The notes: generated from the sequence alone by a model not told the origin. A stretch of DNA of 19,280 nucleotides from Gemmatimonadota bacterium (GCA_026991065.1 JALXCG010000441.1:1-19280); one strand, 5' to 3'. Numbered from the stretch's first letter, positions 1-7,485 are shown. Translations and numbers: made by a program.

Positions 1-236
1 AAATCCGGCAACTGAACAATCGCCCATGCCCGGTTTTTCACTTTCACAATCGCCCTGACTTCGGAACTTCCAGGAGCGCAAAAAGGATCACGCACCCAGG
101 GGTTGCCATCGAGCAACTCGTCCACCTGCCGCTCACTGCCGTCGGCATCAACCCCGGCAGGTGCCTCCGGTACCGCCAGTGCGGCCAAAGCCAACCCGCA
201 AGAAACCAGCAGCGCTTGCTGGAAGCTTCTGGTCAT
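1..236 (-). CDS. PilP-like pilus assembly protein, N-terminal part (runs off left edge)
   Basis: Reading leftward from an ATG at 236 gives 78 complete codons before the window ends, so the C-terminus is missing. The start overlaps the stop of the upstream pilO-like gene by four bases (ATGA), indicating translational coupling. The first 28 or so residues look like a signal peptide: a short N-terminus with one Arg, then a Leu/Ala-rich core. The mature part contains NPWVRDPF, the kind of 'RDPF' segment common at the N-terminus of PilP and GspC-like periplasmic proteins, followed by a stretch starting 'EVRAIVKVKNRAWAIV' that looks like a beta-rich HR-type domain. An LVSC tetrapeptide near residue 13 is a weak lipobox candidate; PilP proteins are often lipoproteins. 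The pilM-N-O-P order supports PilP, but the visible sequence is too short to be certain. Confidence 0.6.
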   Translation of the reverse strand, partial: MTRSFQQALLVSCGLALAALAVPEAPAGVDADGSERQVDELLDGNPWVRDPFCAPGSSEVRAIVKVKNRAWAIVQLPD

Positions 237-673
237 GAAGAACCCTCCTCCGCCGCCAGTATCGAAACGACCACATCAAGCTCACCACGGCCGTCACTTC
301 TACGATGCAGCCGCAACGAACTGAGCCGTGAAATCTCGCCGCCGGACTCCAAAGCTTCCAGTAATGTCGCGATCCGCTGGTAGCGACCGGTCATTCGCAG
401 GCGGAACCGCACTTCCGTCACTGCACCGTGGCCGTATCCTCCCAGACCTTCCAGGCGCGCGTTGGCATCAACCTCCCGAGCCGCACTCAGCACGGACTCC
501 GCGACTGCAGAAACCCCCTCCCTGCTAAAGAACATGGGTGCCTGCCTCGACTGGCTATCGACAAGTTCTTCCAGACGGCACACATCCTCTCGTAGCCGCG
601 GGATAAGCGTGAGCGCCACCGCCCCCAGCACCAACAGAAGAGCCGTCATCGACCGCACGACCAACCTACCCAT
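233..673 (-). CDS. pilO: PilO-like type IV pilus inner-membrane alignment protein
   Basis: The protein has 146 residues from the ATG at 673. That start overlaps the pilN stop by eight bases (ATGGGTAG); a GTG at 745 would add 24 residues lying inside pilN and is less likely. Residues about 9-25 form one membrane segment (MTALLLVLGAVALTLI), followed by a short polar, coiled-coil-like stretch (LREDVCRLEELVDSQSRQ). A mixed alpha/beta C-terminal domain then follows, with 'EVRFRLRMTGRYQRIATLLEALE', typical of the PilO/GspM ferredoxin-like fold. In T4P machines PilO heterodimerises with PilN and links cytoplasmic PilM to periplasmic PilP. It is short for PilO (often around 200 residues). The assignment rests mainly on gene order and topology, since this family diverges strongly in sequence. 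Confidence 0.72.
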   Translation of the reverse strand: MGRLVVRSMTALLLVLGAVALTLIPRLREDVCRLEELVDSQSRQAPMFFSREGVSAVAESVLSAAREVDANARLEGLGGYGHGAVTEVRFRLRMTGRYQRIATLLEALESGGEISRLSSLRLHRRSDGRGELDVVVSILAAEEGSS

Positions 674-1160
674 CTCCGACTTCCCCCTCCGCGGCCGAGA
701 TGAGATCGCTCTTGCCACCAAAAACCGCTTCAAGCACGCCCGCATGGCCCCCCAGCGACGGTTGCCAAATGCGCACGACTCGGAGTGAGGATACGGTGGG
801 GTCGTTTCTCAAACGTTCCGCGTAGCGATCAATGGCCGAAGCGTTGTGCGCCCTCAACTTGATCCTTGCGATCCCCGATGCGTCATCGATATCCAGTAGC
901 CAAACATCATCCGCCGGCAGGCAACGCGCCAGCGTGCGAAGAAATCGCCCATACTCACTGCCGACCACAACCCGAGCGTAGCGCTCCTGAACAGCTCGCT
1001 GGACCCGCAGGTCAGCGGCACGAAACTCCAGGCGGACAAACCAGACCAAGACCGCGAGAGCAAGCAGCGAGAGCCACGCAAGTACCCAGCGTACGCCCTG
1101 GTTTGGTGAATGCTCCGGCTCCGCGCTGGAGTCGGCCGGAAGGAGATTGATTTCGATCAT
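666..1160 (-). CDS. pilN: PilN type IV pilus inner-membrane alignment protein
   Basis: This 164-residue protein starts with MIEINLLP. That is the conserved N-terminal peptide of PilN, which inserts into a groove of PilM in the established T4P alignment complex. A single membrane segment follows at about residues 25-43 (VRWVLAWLSLLALAVLVWF), then a helical region (EFRAADLRVQRAVQERYARV) and a periplasmic domain with 'RIKLRAHNASAIDRYAERLRNDPTVSSLRVV', which fits the PilN/GspL ferredoxin-like fold. Its ATG overlaps the pilM stop as ATGA (1157-1160), and its own stop lies inside the pilO start, so the genes are coupled. The N-terminal motif and position make the call secure. Confidence 0.88.
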   Translation of the reverse strand: MIEINLLPADSSAEPEHSPNQGVRWVLAWLSLLALAVLVWFVRLEFRAADLRVQRAVQERYARVVVGSEYGRFLRTLARCLPADDVWLLDIDDASGIARIKLRAHNASAIDRYAERLRNDPTVSSLRVVRIWQPSLGGHAGVLEAVFGGKSDLISAAEGEVGDG

Positions 1161-2170
1161 TGGGCCAACTCTACACGCCGCGCGAGACCTCTCAAAGCAG
1201 CACCGTCCGTGGAAAGTTTTCCGACCAGGCCGGCCGGGCTGATCGGATCCACCGCAGCAAAGGGAAGCCCCAGTTCCTCCTCAATCGCCGCCGCCAGGCG
1301 CGGAGCGCGCAGCGGAACTCCGGCAAACCGAAGCTCCACTTCTTCCCTTCCAGCAGCACTTTCAGGACCCACCAGAAGTTGTTTAGCAATGGATACTTCT
1401 GACGCTATCTGCTGCGCCCACACACGGAGCCAGGGATCCAGTTCCGGCGCCGGCCCATCGTCGCGCTTCACGCTCTCCCCCGCGGCCAGCGCCTTGATGG
1501 ACGGAATCAGTGTCGCCGTCTCATTCGCCGCGCGTCGGCAAATCCCCGCGACCGACGCCCCGGTGGCACTGAGGAAGGCTGCCGGCACACCATCGCGGAC
1601 AACCAGACTGGTCAGGAACTCAGAGCCGATTTGGACCACGACACCGGAACTCCCCTGCGACCAATCCATGCAGTTGAATACTCCCAGTGCATCAACGTCT
1701 ACCAACACAGCGTCGAGTTCCAGGTCCTGGATTACCCAGAGACGCTCTTCGACAACCTCACGGTGCGCCGAAACCACGAGCAAGACGTCACCGACCGGTT
1801 GCGAATCATAGATCTCTTCCCCTGGGTCGAGAGACAAGCGATGACCCAGTTCAAACCGCAGTGCATCTGGAATCGCGGCTGTGTCGGCAACACCAAAAGT
1901 CGCGGGATCGAGCGTGTGAATCTCGGCGAAGGCGGCCGGCAGATGGATCGCGGTCGGGGCTCCACGCGGGACCTGCAGTTCCTTCATTAGTTGCCGCAAC
2001 GTGGCGGTCACCTGCCCGCGCTCAAACACCCTTCCATCTTGGATCGCATTCTCAGCCAGCGGAAGTTCCCCCAGCCTGCCGCCGCCCCTCTTGCCCAGCC
2101 AGATTCCGGCGATGCGGTCGCTGTTCATGTCTACACAGAATACACCTGGTCCGTGATTGCTTGCTGCCAT
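1157..2170 (-). CDS. pilM: PilM type IV pilus assembly ATPase-like protein
   Basis: This 337-residue cytoplasmic protein has no signal peptide or membrane segment. PilM has an actin/FtsA-like fold and recruits the PilN tail; here it is followed immediately by a PilN carrying the matching INLLP peptide. Visible features are an N-terminal strand-loop 'GVFCVDMNSDRIAGIWLGK', a segment 'HLPAAFAEIHTLDP' typical of the 1B-like part of PilM/GspL actin folds, and 'GVVVQIGSEFLTSLVVRDG', which resembles the second phosphate-binding hairpin. Length fits the family (about 340-370). The ATG at 2170 is preceded by a weak GGAA Shine-Dalgarno. It is the first gene of the pilMNOP run, after a 363-base gap containing a promoter candidate and a dispersed repeat. 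Divergence from proteobacterial PilM is considerable, so a GspL-type label is the main alternative. Confidence 0.78.
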   Translation of the reverse strand: MAASNHGPGVFCVDMNSDRIAGIWLGKRGGGRLGELPLAENAIQDGRVFERGQVTATLRQLMKELQVPRGAPTAIHLPAAFAEIHTLDPATFGVADTAAIPDALRFELGHRLSLDPGEEIYDSQPVGDVLLVVSAHREVVEERLWVIQDLELDAVLVDVDALGVFNCMDWSQGSSGVVVQIGSEFLTSLVVRDGVPAAFLSATGASVAGICRRAANETATLIPSIKALAAGESVKRDDGPAPELDPWLRVWAQQIASEVSIAKQLLVGPESAAGREEVELRFAGVPLRAPRLAAAIEEELGLPFAAVDPISPAGLVGKLSTDGAALRGLARRVELAQ

Positions 2171-2229
2171 CTGGTTCCGTGATGAATATCGAGTAATCAG
2201 GAAAACGCAGTCGATGCCGCTGCAGCCGG

Positions 2230-2258
2230 AGGCTATCGGCCCGCGGGGTCACGGTCAA
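2230..2258 (-). promoter_or_regulatory. Candidate sigma-70-type promoter for pilMNOP
   Basis: On the minus strand TTGACC (2258-2253), a 17-base spacer and TAGCCT (2235-2230) form a plausible -35/-10 pair. Transcription would begin near 2223 and leave a leader of about 50 bases before the pilM ATG at 2170. The -35 matches well; the -10 keeps only T1, A2 and T6 of TATAAT, so this is a moderate candidate. It lies between pilM and the dispersed repeat. Confidence 0.35.
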
Positions 2259-2272
2259 CCAAGGAGCAGCGC

Positions 2273-2399
2273 CCTCGGCCGCCAGCAAGGCCCCATCTGC
2301 GTCGTTGGCTGCGAGCCCGACTCCCTGCGGCGTATTGAGATACGCCTCAGTCGCCGGTCCCTTGCCGCCTAGCATCTGGCACCTTGCTGGCGGCCGAGG
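2273..2399. repeat. 18-base perfect inverted repeat flanking the repeat core
   Basis: Arm 2273-2290 (CCTCGGCCGCCAGCAAGG) is the exact reverse complement of 2382-2399, separated by 91 bases that contain the structured core of repeat copy 1. As RNA or extruded DNA this would form one long stem capped by the smaller hairpins. Copy 2 of the repeat lacks the full arms and keeps only a 5-base CCAGC/GCTGG pair (16575-16579 with 16691-16695), at a different alignment position. Confidence 0.85.
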
Positions 2400-2451
2400 A
2401 GAGCCACAACCGATGCACTGGAGCGGGATTGCAAAATCAGGTGGAGGATTC
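2286..2451 (+). repeat. Dispersed structured repeat, copy 1
   Basis: This stretch is homologous to 16582-16725 in the same orientation. Identical blocks are 24 bases at 2286-2309, 12 bases at 2326-2337, 20 bases at 2344-2363 and 12 bases at 2440-2451 (GGTGGAGGATTC). Between 2364 and about 2400 this copy carries extra sequence. In the core a hairpin GGCT-GCG-AGCC (2307-2317) is followed by an outer stem CGACT/AGTCG (2318-2322 with 2349-2353) enclosing an inner perfect hairpin GGCGTAT-TGAG-ATACGCC (2329-2346). Differences between the two copies keep the pairing on the plus strand. I do not recognise a named family; it behaves like a REP-type or mobile non-coding element. A structured RNA is possible. 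Confidence 0.8.
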
Positions 2452-2533
2452 TGGAGCGCACCACCCCTCATCACCCCAACATGAGGCGACGCTCAGTTCA
2501 TCCCTGCGCCAGCCGTGGATCCAGTCACGGGAA

Positions 2534-3484
2534 TCATCGGAAGGCGAGAATCCCGCCAAGCTCTGGACCACACAAAAGAACCGCCATGCAGCCAAACGCC
2601 AGAAACGGGCCGAAGGGAAGTTGGGAACGCATGCTGCCACGACCGACGGCCACCATCCCGAGTCCAATCAAAGAGCCCAGAAATGCCGCGACAAAGATCG
2701 CCGGGACAATCCCCCGCGCCCCCGTGAGCGCGGCGATTCCCGCCACGAGCCGAATGTCTCCACCACCAATGGCCACATCCACATGCCGGATTCGACAGTA
2801 GATCCGGTCGAGAAGTGCGAAAGCCCCAGCCGCTAACAGGGCCGCCAGAACGTGCCGGATAAAGAGTGGCGATGCAGCCAATGTGGCCAGAGCCATGCCC
2901 CTCGCCAACCACCGCCACCAGCGATTGCCACTCCCGCTTCCATCAAGGACAACCCAGGTGACGCCTGAAGCGCCCAGCAACTGCGGGATCCCCCAAGTCT
3001 CGGGATCAGCCAGGAGCAGGGCAACAAAGAGGAGGCTGCCAGTGATCCCCAAGGGCAACCGCTGTTCGTGCAAATCAACCACTGAGCCGATCACCAGAAG
3101 CGGAAGAGCAACCAGTGCCCGAACAGTGATCAAGCCCGGCCCCAAGCGCAGGAAAATCAGTGGCATCGCCAGGGCGAAGAAAAGTTCGAGAAAGAAATCA
3201 AGCGGCCGGATCGTGGCACCGCAGGTTCGGCACCTTCCTCGCAGCAACAAGAACCCGAGGACCGGGACATTTTCCCAGGCGCGGAGGCGTCGGTGGCAGG
3301 ACTCGCACCGGGAAAAAGGCCCGAAGGGCTCATGATCAGAGCGCAGGCGAAAGGCTGTAGCAGCGACGTAACTTCCCAGTGCTGCCCCCGCTGCCATTGC
3401 AAAAAGCCACCACACTCCCGGCCACGGTCCGGTGCTCAAGAGACGGTGAGCGGTTCTTCCCCAGATGGTGAATTGTTCGATCAC
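2534..3484 (-). CDS. pilD: Prepilin peptidase (A24 family leader peptidase)
   Basis: This 316-residue polytopic membrane protein is the aspartic protease that cleaves prepilin leaders at the inner membrane. An N-terminal segment with 'GAALGSYVAATAFRL' precedes a zinc-type Cys pair set (C60, C63, C85, C88, in CESC and CRTC). The two catalytic aspartates of the family are visible: D137 in VVDLHEQRLP and D243 in the GGGDIRL (GxGD) motif. Several hydrophobic segments surround them. The LPD often found after the first Asp is LPL here. The start is a GTG at 3484 with GGA upstream. It lies 57 bases downstream of the pilin-like gene and upstream of pilM, which fits a T4P locus. The N-terminal methyltransferase half characteristic of bifunctional enzymes is represented by the Cys motif region, so methylation activity is likely but unproven. 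Confidence 0.93.
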   Translation of the reverse strand: MIEQFTIWGRTAHRLLSTGPWPGVWWLFAMAAGAALGSYVAATAFRLRSDHEPFGPFSRCESCHRRLRAWENVPVLGFLLLRGRCRTCGATIRPLDFFLELFFALAMPLIFLRLGPGLITVRALVALPLLVIGSVVDLHEQRLPLGITGSLLFVALLLADPETWGIPQLLGASGVTWVVLDGSGSGNRWWRWLARGMALATLAASPLFIRHVLAALLAAGAFALLDRIYCRIRHVDVAIGGGDIRLVAGIAALTGARGIVPAIFVAAFLGSLIGLGMVAVGRGSMRSQLPFGPFLAFGCMAVLLCGPELGGILAFR

Positions 3485-3541
3485 TCAGGATTCCAACTGC
3501 GCCCGCTCGGAAGAAGAGCGAGGGTGAAGGCAACGGCTCAC

Positions 3542-3892
3542 TCATTCCCACGAGGGAATTCCATCTTGCACCCTGCCATGTGCTCGCTCCGCTGGACACG
3601 TAATCGTGTAGTGGAGTCCATCGGACCGGACGACAAACGGCTCTCCACTCACCGGACAGTTCAGCCTGGAAACAGACTCGGGGTCGAGTTCGCGGAGGTC
3701 CGCAGTATAGCGATCGCTGCGGGCGAAGTGGAGTTCTTCGGCAGCAGCCAGGATCTGCATTCGTTTGCGGCAGGCTTCTTCGGCATCATCGCGACGTGCG
3801 GCGGCCAGTCGCGGCCACGCCAGAATCCCCAGCGACCCTATCGCGCCGGCTACCAAAACCAGATGCAGCACGGTCCGCCAACCACGGGACAA
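3542..3892 (-). CDS. Small pilin-like/pseudopilin-like protein lacking a classical prepilin cleavage site
   Basis: From a TTG at 3892 the product has 116 residues. This start was chosen because AAAAGGAG (3907-3900) lies seven bases upstream and the single membrane segment then begins a few residues in, as in pilins. A GTG at 4027 would add a 45-residue hydrophilic extension but has GAGGA directly against it with no spacing. Visible features are a basic N-terminus (SRGWR), hydrophobic 'TVLHLVLVAGAIGSLGILAW', an amphipathic helix with Ala/Arg/Glu, and a C-terminal part with 'HFARSDRYTADLRELDP' followed by CPVSGEPF and TITCP. These resemble the strand and Cys-Pro features of type II secretion/T4P minor pilins. 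No GFTLxE-like site and no Glu5 are present, so PilD may not process it. It sits directly upstream of pilD. The function is not firmly established. Confidence 0.62.
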   Translation of the reverse strand: MSRGWRTVLHLVLVAGAIGSLGILAWPRLAAARRDDAEEACRKRMQILAAAEELHFARSDRYTADLRELDPESVSRLNCPVSGEPFVVRSDGLHYTITCPAERAHGRVQDGIPSWE

Positions 3893-4081
3893 GGCGGTGC
3901 TCCTTTTCCGACCCTCGTTGAACACTTCTTTCCCGCGTTCGAGCGAACACCGGGAGATCTCTTTGAGATCGGTCCGGGACGCCGGCCGGGCCGCAGTTGT
4001 GCCAAGTTCGGACAGGCCCCTACGCACTCCTCACGGTAACAGGGCGCAACAAGATCCACCGCGAACTGCCACAGAGATCCC

Positions 4082-6028
4082 CTACTTGCCCTGCTCTCGA
4101 TGGTCACCGCCGGGCCCATGGTCCGCACCGCTATTTTCGCCGAATCCAAGCGTTTTCAAGAGAGCCAAGGCCGACCGGTAATTGCCAAGAGGCGGCATGA
4201 CATACGCCCCCACGACCCGCTCTTTGACCTCGTGCAGAGCTTCGCTGGCGATGGCGACTCCTTCGCGGCGTGCCAAACGGCCACTCCCAACCGCTTTCAT
4301 GCGTTCCAGGATCTTCGCCGGAATCTGCATCCCAGGGACTTCATTGTGGAGGAAGAGCGCGTTCTTGAAACTGGCGAGGGGCAAGAGCCCCACCATCACC
4401 GGTAAATCCAAGGTCGCAATGTCGTCGAGAAACCGGTGCAAGAGTTCTGCTTCGTAGACGGGCTGGGTCATCACGAATTCAGCACCAGCGGACTTTTTTT
4501 CCTCCAGCCGGCGCAATTCGCGATCGTAGTCAAGCGCAGCCGGCTCCGCTCCACATCCGAGGACGAACGAGGTCCGTGCTCCCACTCCTCGCCCCGCAGG
4601 ATCCACGCCGCGATTCAACCCCCTGGCCAGTTTCAGCAGCCCAATCGCGTCGACGTCGTAGACGGCGGTCGCATTGGGATAGTCTCCGGTCTTGGGCGGA
4701 TCTCCCGTGATAATCACCAGATTGTGCAGTCCCGAAACTGCTCCACCGAGAAGGTCGGACTGCAACCGCAGCAGATTGCGGTCGCGCGCGCAGACATGCA
4801 ATATCGTATCGATTCCGACCCTTTCCTGAATCACCGCAGCCAGGACCGAATTGGAGATTCGGACGGTGGCCCGAGGGCCATCCGCGATATTGACAACGTC
4901 GCAGCCGCCATCCCGGAGCAATCGCGCCGCATTGATCGCCCGGTCGAGATTGAGTCCAATCGGCGAAGCCACTTCCACGCTGACGCAAAACGAATCCGGG
5001 GTCACTCGCCCGGGGTCGTCGCCCTTTACCCTTTGCCGATAGACGCGCGCAATCTTCGCGCCGAAAGGGGAACGGGCCTCAAGAGGGATGGCCTCGCGCG
5101 CCACCCCCTCGGACGCGGGTTGCGCCCCCCCACCGCTCACCACGTGAATCTTACCGCCGCTCAGCATGCGGGCCGCGCCGGCAGCCGCGCGTATATGGTC
5201 AGCCGTTGTACCGCAGCAGCCTCCCGCCATCGCCACACCCGCTTTGAAGGCTCGCCGCACAAACCCGGAGAAGTACTCCGGTGTGACCATATAGAGCAGT
5301 CGTTCGTCCACTTTCCGAGGGTAGCCGGCATTGGGCTGCATCGACACAGGCAGACCGCGCCCGACCATCCTCCTGGCCACGGCAAAGCTTGCCTGGGGGC
5401 CTTCCATGCAGTTCACCCCGACAGCTTGCGCGCCCCATTCCTTGACCAGGTCCGCCACGCGTTCGGGATCAGCGCCGTCTGCAGTGCACCCCTCTTCGTC
5501 AAAAGCCATCTGAGCGACCACGGGCAGGCTGGTCGTCGTCCGCACCGCCCAGAGAGCCACCTTCAATTCGGAAAGCAATCGAAACGTTTCCAGGACGATC
5601 AAATCGACCCCAGCCGCGGCAAGCGCCATGGCCTGTTCTTCATATGCAGAACGAATTTCGGCCAACTCCGCATCGCTTAGCACCGAGGGGATGCGCCCCG
5701 TCGGCCCCATCGCGCCCGCCACCCACACCCGCCCGGCTGCTGCTTCGATCGCCAACGCGACCGCCGCAGTGTTGATCTTTTCCGCCTTTTCTTCGATCCC
5801 CGAACGTCGCAGGCGAATGCGGTTGGCACCGAAGGTATTGGTTTCGATCACCTGGGCGCCGGCCGCGATATACTCCAGATGCACGCTGCGAACCAGTTCC
5901 GGGCGCGATAGGCACAACTCTTCGAAGACCTGGTTCAGAAAGACGCCCCGACCGTACAAACTCGTCCCCATCGCTCCGTCCCAAAGAATCGGGCGCGCCC
6001 CAAGAGCATTGACGAAGGGTTCAAGCAT
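4082..6028 (-). CDS. Bifunctional homocysteine S-methyltransferase / methylenetetrahydrofolate reductase
   Basis: This 648-residue cytoplasmic fusion resembles the Bacillus YitJ architecture. Residues about 10-290 are a homocysteine S-methyltransferase (MetH N-terminal/BHMT type): 'ILWDGAMGTSLYGRG', 'ETNTFGANR' and the zinc ligands C207 (GVNC) with C271-C272 (GGCCGTT). Residues about 345-630 are a MetF-type TIM barrel: 'VSVEVASPIGLN', 'DVVNIADGPRATVRISN', 'HVCARDRN', 'IITGDPPK', 'FVMTQPVYE'. Together these would make 5-methyl-THF and methylate homocysteine to methionine without a separate cobalamin domain here. Both halves appear complete. The ATG at 6028 lacks a strong Shine-Dalgarno; spacing is 46 bases from the response regulator upstream and about 55 to the longest frame downstream. 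It is a metabolic gene inside a surface-structure cluster, with no evident functional link. Confidence 0.93.
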   Translation of the reverse strand: MLEPFVNALGARPILWDGAMGTSLYGRGVFLNQVFEELCLSRPELVRSVHLEYIAAGAQVIETNTFGANRIRLRRSGIEEKAEKINTAAVALAIEAAAGRVWVAGAMGPTGRIPSVLSDAELAEIRSAYEEQAMALAAAGVDLIVLETFRLLSELKVALWAVRTTTSLPVVAQMAFDEEGCTADGADPERVADLVKEWGAQAVGVNCMEGPQASFAVARRMVGRGLPVSMQPNAGYPRKVDERLLYMVTPEYFSGFVRRAFKAGVAMAGGCCGTTADHIRAAAGAARMLSGGKIHVVSGGGAQPASEGVAREAIPLEARSPFGAKIARVYRQRVKGDDPGRVTPDSFCVSVEVASPIGLNLDRAINAARLLRDGGCDVVNIADGPRATVRISNSVLAAVIQERVGIDTILHVCARDRNLLRLQSDLLGGAVSGLHNLVIITGDPPKTGDYPNATAVYDVDAIGLLKLARGLNRGVDPAGRGVGARTSFVLGCGAEPAALDYDRELRRLEEKKSAGAEFVMTQPVYEAELLHRFLDDIATLDLPVMVGLLPLASFKNALFLHNEVPGMQIPAKILERMKAVGSGRLARREGVAIASEALHEVKERVVGAYVMPPLGNYRSALALLKTLGFGENSGADHGPGGDHREQGK

Positions 6029-6074
6029 AGCGACGCATCGCGTGGGTTCAGACGACCGTAAGAAAGAGCGGCTT

Positions 6075-7472
6075 CTAGGTGTGGCTCGGTGCCAGGAGAG
6101 CGAGGTTCCTCTCCCCCCCCTTGGTCAGGTGATACCGCTGAATCTTACGGTAGAGAGTTGATGCGTCGATACCCAGAATCTGGCTCGCGCGCTTCTTGCG
6201 CCAGTTCGATTCATCCAGCACCTTTGTGATGTACCGCTTTTCGAGCGCTTCCAAGGTGGGGTTGCCCTCCATCAATTCCTCAACCGATGGTGCCCCACGG
6301 CCACGGACAACCGCTGCCGGTAACGCGTCGGCCAAGATCTCGCGAGCATCAACCAGGATCACCGCGCGCTCAACGATGTTCTCGAGTTCCCGAACATTCC
6401 CCGGCCAGTCATGCTGCTTCAAGAGCCGCGCCGCCTCGGCATCAAACCGCTTGCATGGAACTCCCTCCGCATCGCATGCCTTGCGCAGGAAGTGCTCCAC
6501 CAGAAGGGGTATATCGTCCGGTCGCTCGCGCAGCGGGGGCACACGAAGCGGAACCACATTGAGCCGATAGTAGAGATCAGCACGGAACTTCCCGCGCCGA
6601 ACATCCTCTTCAAGATCACGATTGGTCGCGGCCAGCACACGCACTTCGATGGCAACAGGCCGTGTCCCGCCGACCGGCATAACCTCTCGTTCCTGCAGTG
6701 CTCGCAACAGCTTGACCTGGATCCCGGGAGACATCTCCCCGATCTCGTCGAGAAAAAGCGTCCCCTCATGCGCTACGCGGAACAGGCCATCGTTGTTGCG
6801 GTGCGCTCCCGTAAAGGCGCCCTTCATGTGCCCAAAAAGCTCCGATTCCAGCAATGTCTCAGGCAGTGCCCCACAATTGATGGACACAAACGGGCGATCG
6901 CCACGGCGGCTGTTGCGATGGATGTAACGGGCGAAAAGTTCTTTTCCGGTTCCACTCTCCCCGGATATCAAGACGGTACAATCAGACCCCGCAACCTTGT
7001 CGGCAATTTTAAGCACCTCCTGCATCGAACTCGACTTGCCAATGATCTGCCGCTGCGGAATCGCCTTCCGCAGTTCGTGCCTGAGATGGCGGTTTTCCTG
7101 ACGGGTCCGGTGCATCTCGATGGCGGCAGCGACTACACCACGTACTTCATCGCCGGAAAACGGCTTGCGCAAGAAGTAGTAGGCTCCCTTGTTGACCGCG
7201 TCGACGGCGGCCTGCAACGATGCCTGCGCGGTCAAGATGATCACGGGAAGAGTCGGCAAATTGGCCCGCGCATGATCCAGGACGTCGATCCCCGAACCTC
7301 CAGGCATGCGAACATCAGTAATGACGCAATCAAGACGCTCCTGATCCAGCAACTGAATCGCTTCGGCAGCCGAGTAGGCCTGGACAACTTCTACTCCGTC
7401 GCGCTCCAGCAAACGGGAAATGACATCGCAGACGCTCACTTCATCGTCAACGATCAGGACTCGTTTCTGCAC
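6075..7472 (-). CDS. Sigma-54-dependent response regulator (NtrC/PilR-like)
   Basis: This 465-residue regulator has all three NtrC modules. The receiver domain (1-120) has acidic D9-D10, phosphoacceptor D53 (ITDVRMPG), T81 and K103. The AAA+ domain (about 140-370) has Walker A GESGTGKE (171-178), the sigma-54-contacting GAFTGA loop (218-223) and Walker B (GTLFLDEIGEM). The C-terminal Fis-type helix-turn-helix is 'NWRKKRASQILGIDASTLYRKIQRYHL' split across 420-450. The start is the GTG at 7472, six bases after a perfect AAGGAGG; a longer frame to 7595 would overlap the kinase gene. It is expected to activate sigma-54 promoters when phosphorylated by the kinase encoded just upstream. PilR, which controls pilin genes in several phyla, is the closest role by context, but the target is inferred. 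Confidence 0.93.
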   Translation of the reverse strand: MQKRVLIVDDEVSVCDVISRLLERDGVEVVQAYSAAEAIQLLDQERLDCVITDVRMPGGSGIDVLDHARANLPTLPVIILTAQASLQAAVDAVNKGAYYFLRKPFSGDEVRGVVAAAIEMHRTRQENRHLRHELRKAIPQRQIIGKSSSMQEVLKIADKVAGSDCTVLISGESGTGKELFARYIHRNSRRGDRPFVSINCGALPETLLESELFGHMKGAFTGAHRNNDGLFRVAHEGTLFLDEIGEMSPGIQVKLLRALQEREVMPVGGTRPVAIEVRVLAATNRDLEEDVRRGKFRADLYYRLNVVPLRVPPLRERPDDIPLLVEHFLRKACDAEGVPCKRFDAEAARLLKQHDWPGNVRELENIVERAVILVDAREILADALPAAVVRGRGAPSVEELMEGNPTLEALEKRYITKVLDESNWRKKRASQILGIDASTLYRKIQRYHLTKGGERNLALLAPSHT

Positions 7473-7478
7473 CGTCAC

Positions 7479-7485
7479 CCTCCTT
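7479..7485 (-). promoter_or_regulatory. Ribosome binding site deciding the response-regulator start
   Basis: A perfect AAGGAGG on the minus strand lies six bases upstream of the GTG at 7472-7470. This rules against the longer open frame beginning at 7595, whose first 41 residues show no receiver-domain homology. Confidence 0.85.

Larger units (their letters stand above)
2171..2533. other. Intergenic region between pilD and pilM
   Basis: No convincing gene is seen in these 363 bases. The short open frames that cross it on both strands have no family signature, and most are extensions or shadows of pilM. It holds a promoter candidate for pilM, copy 1 of the dispersed repeat with an 18-base inverted repeat around its 5' part, and a small inverted repeat with 6-base arms (CCTCAT/ATGAGG, 2466-2486) soon after the pilD stop. 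That hairpin has no following T-run, so it is not a clear rho-independent terminator. Confidence 0.6.

Noticed and set aside
2291-2363. Integron attC site or c-di-GMP riboswitch at the repeat core
   Set aside because: The GTTRRRY/RYYYAAC core sites of attC are not met, and the GEMM-type riboswitch motifs are not present in the right order.
2052-2474. 140-residue minus-strand frame over the pilD-pilM gap
   Set aside because: Its second half is out of frame inside pilM and its first half is repeat copy 1; the matching frame in copy 2 contains a stop codon.
3293-4039. 248-residue open frame on the plus strand
   Set aside because: It is antisense to pilD and the pilin-like gene, with low-complexity composition and no domain.
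4436-5680. 414-residue open frame on the plus strand
   Set aside because: It is antisense to the methyltransferase/MetF fusion; composition is rich in His/Arg/Pro and there is no family signature.
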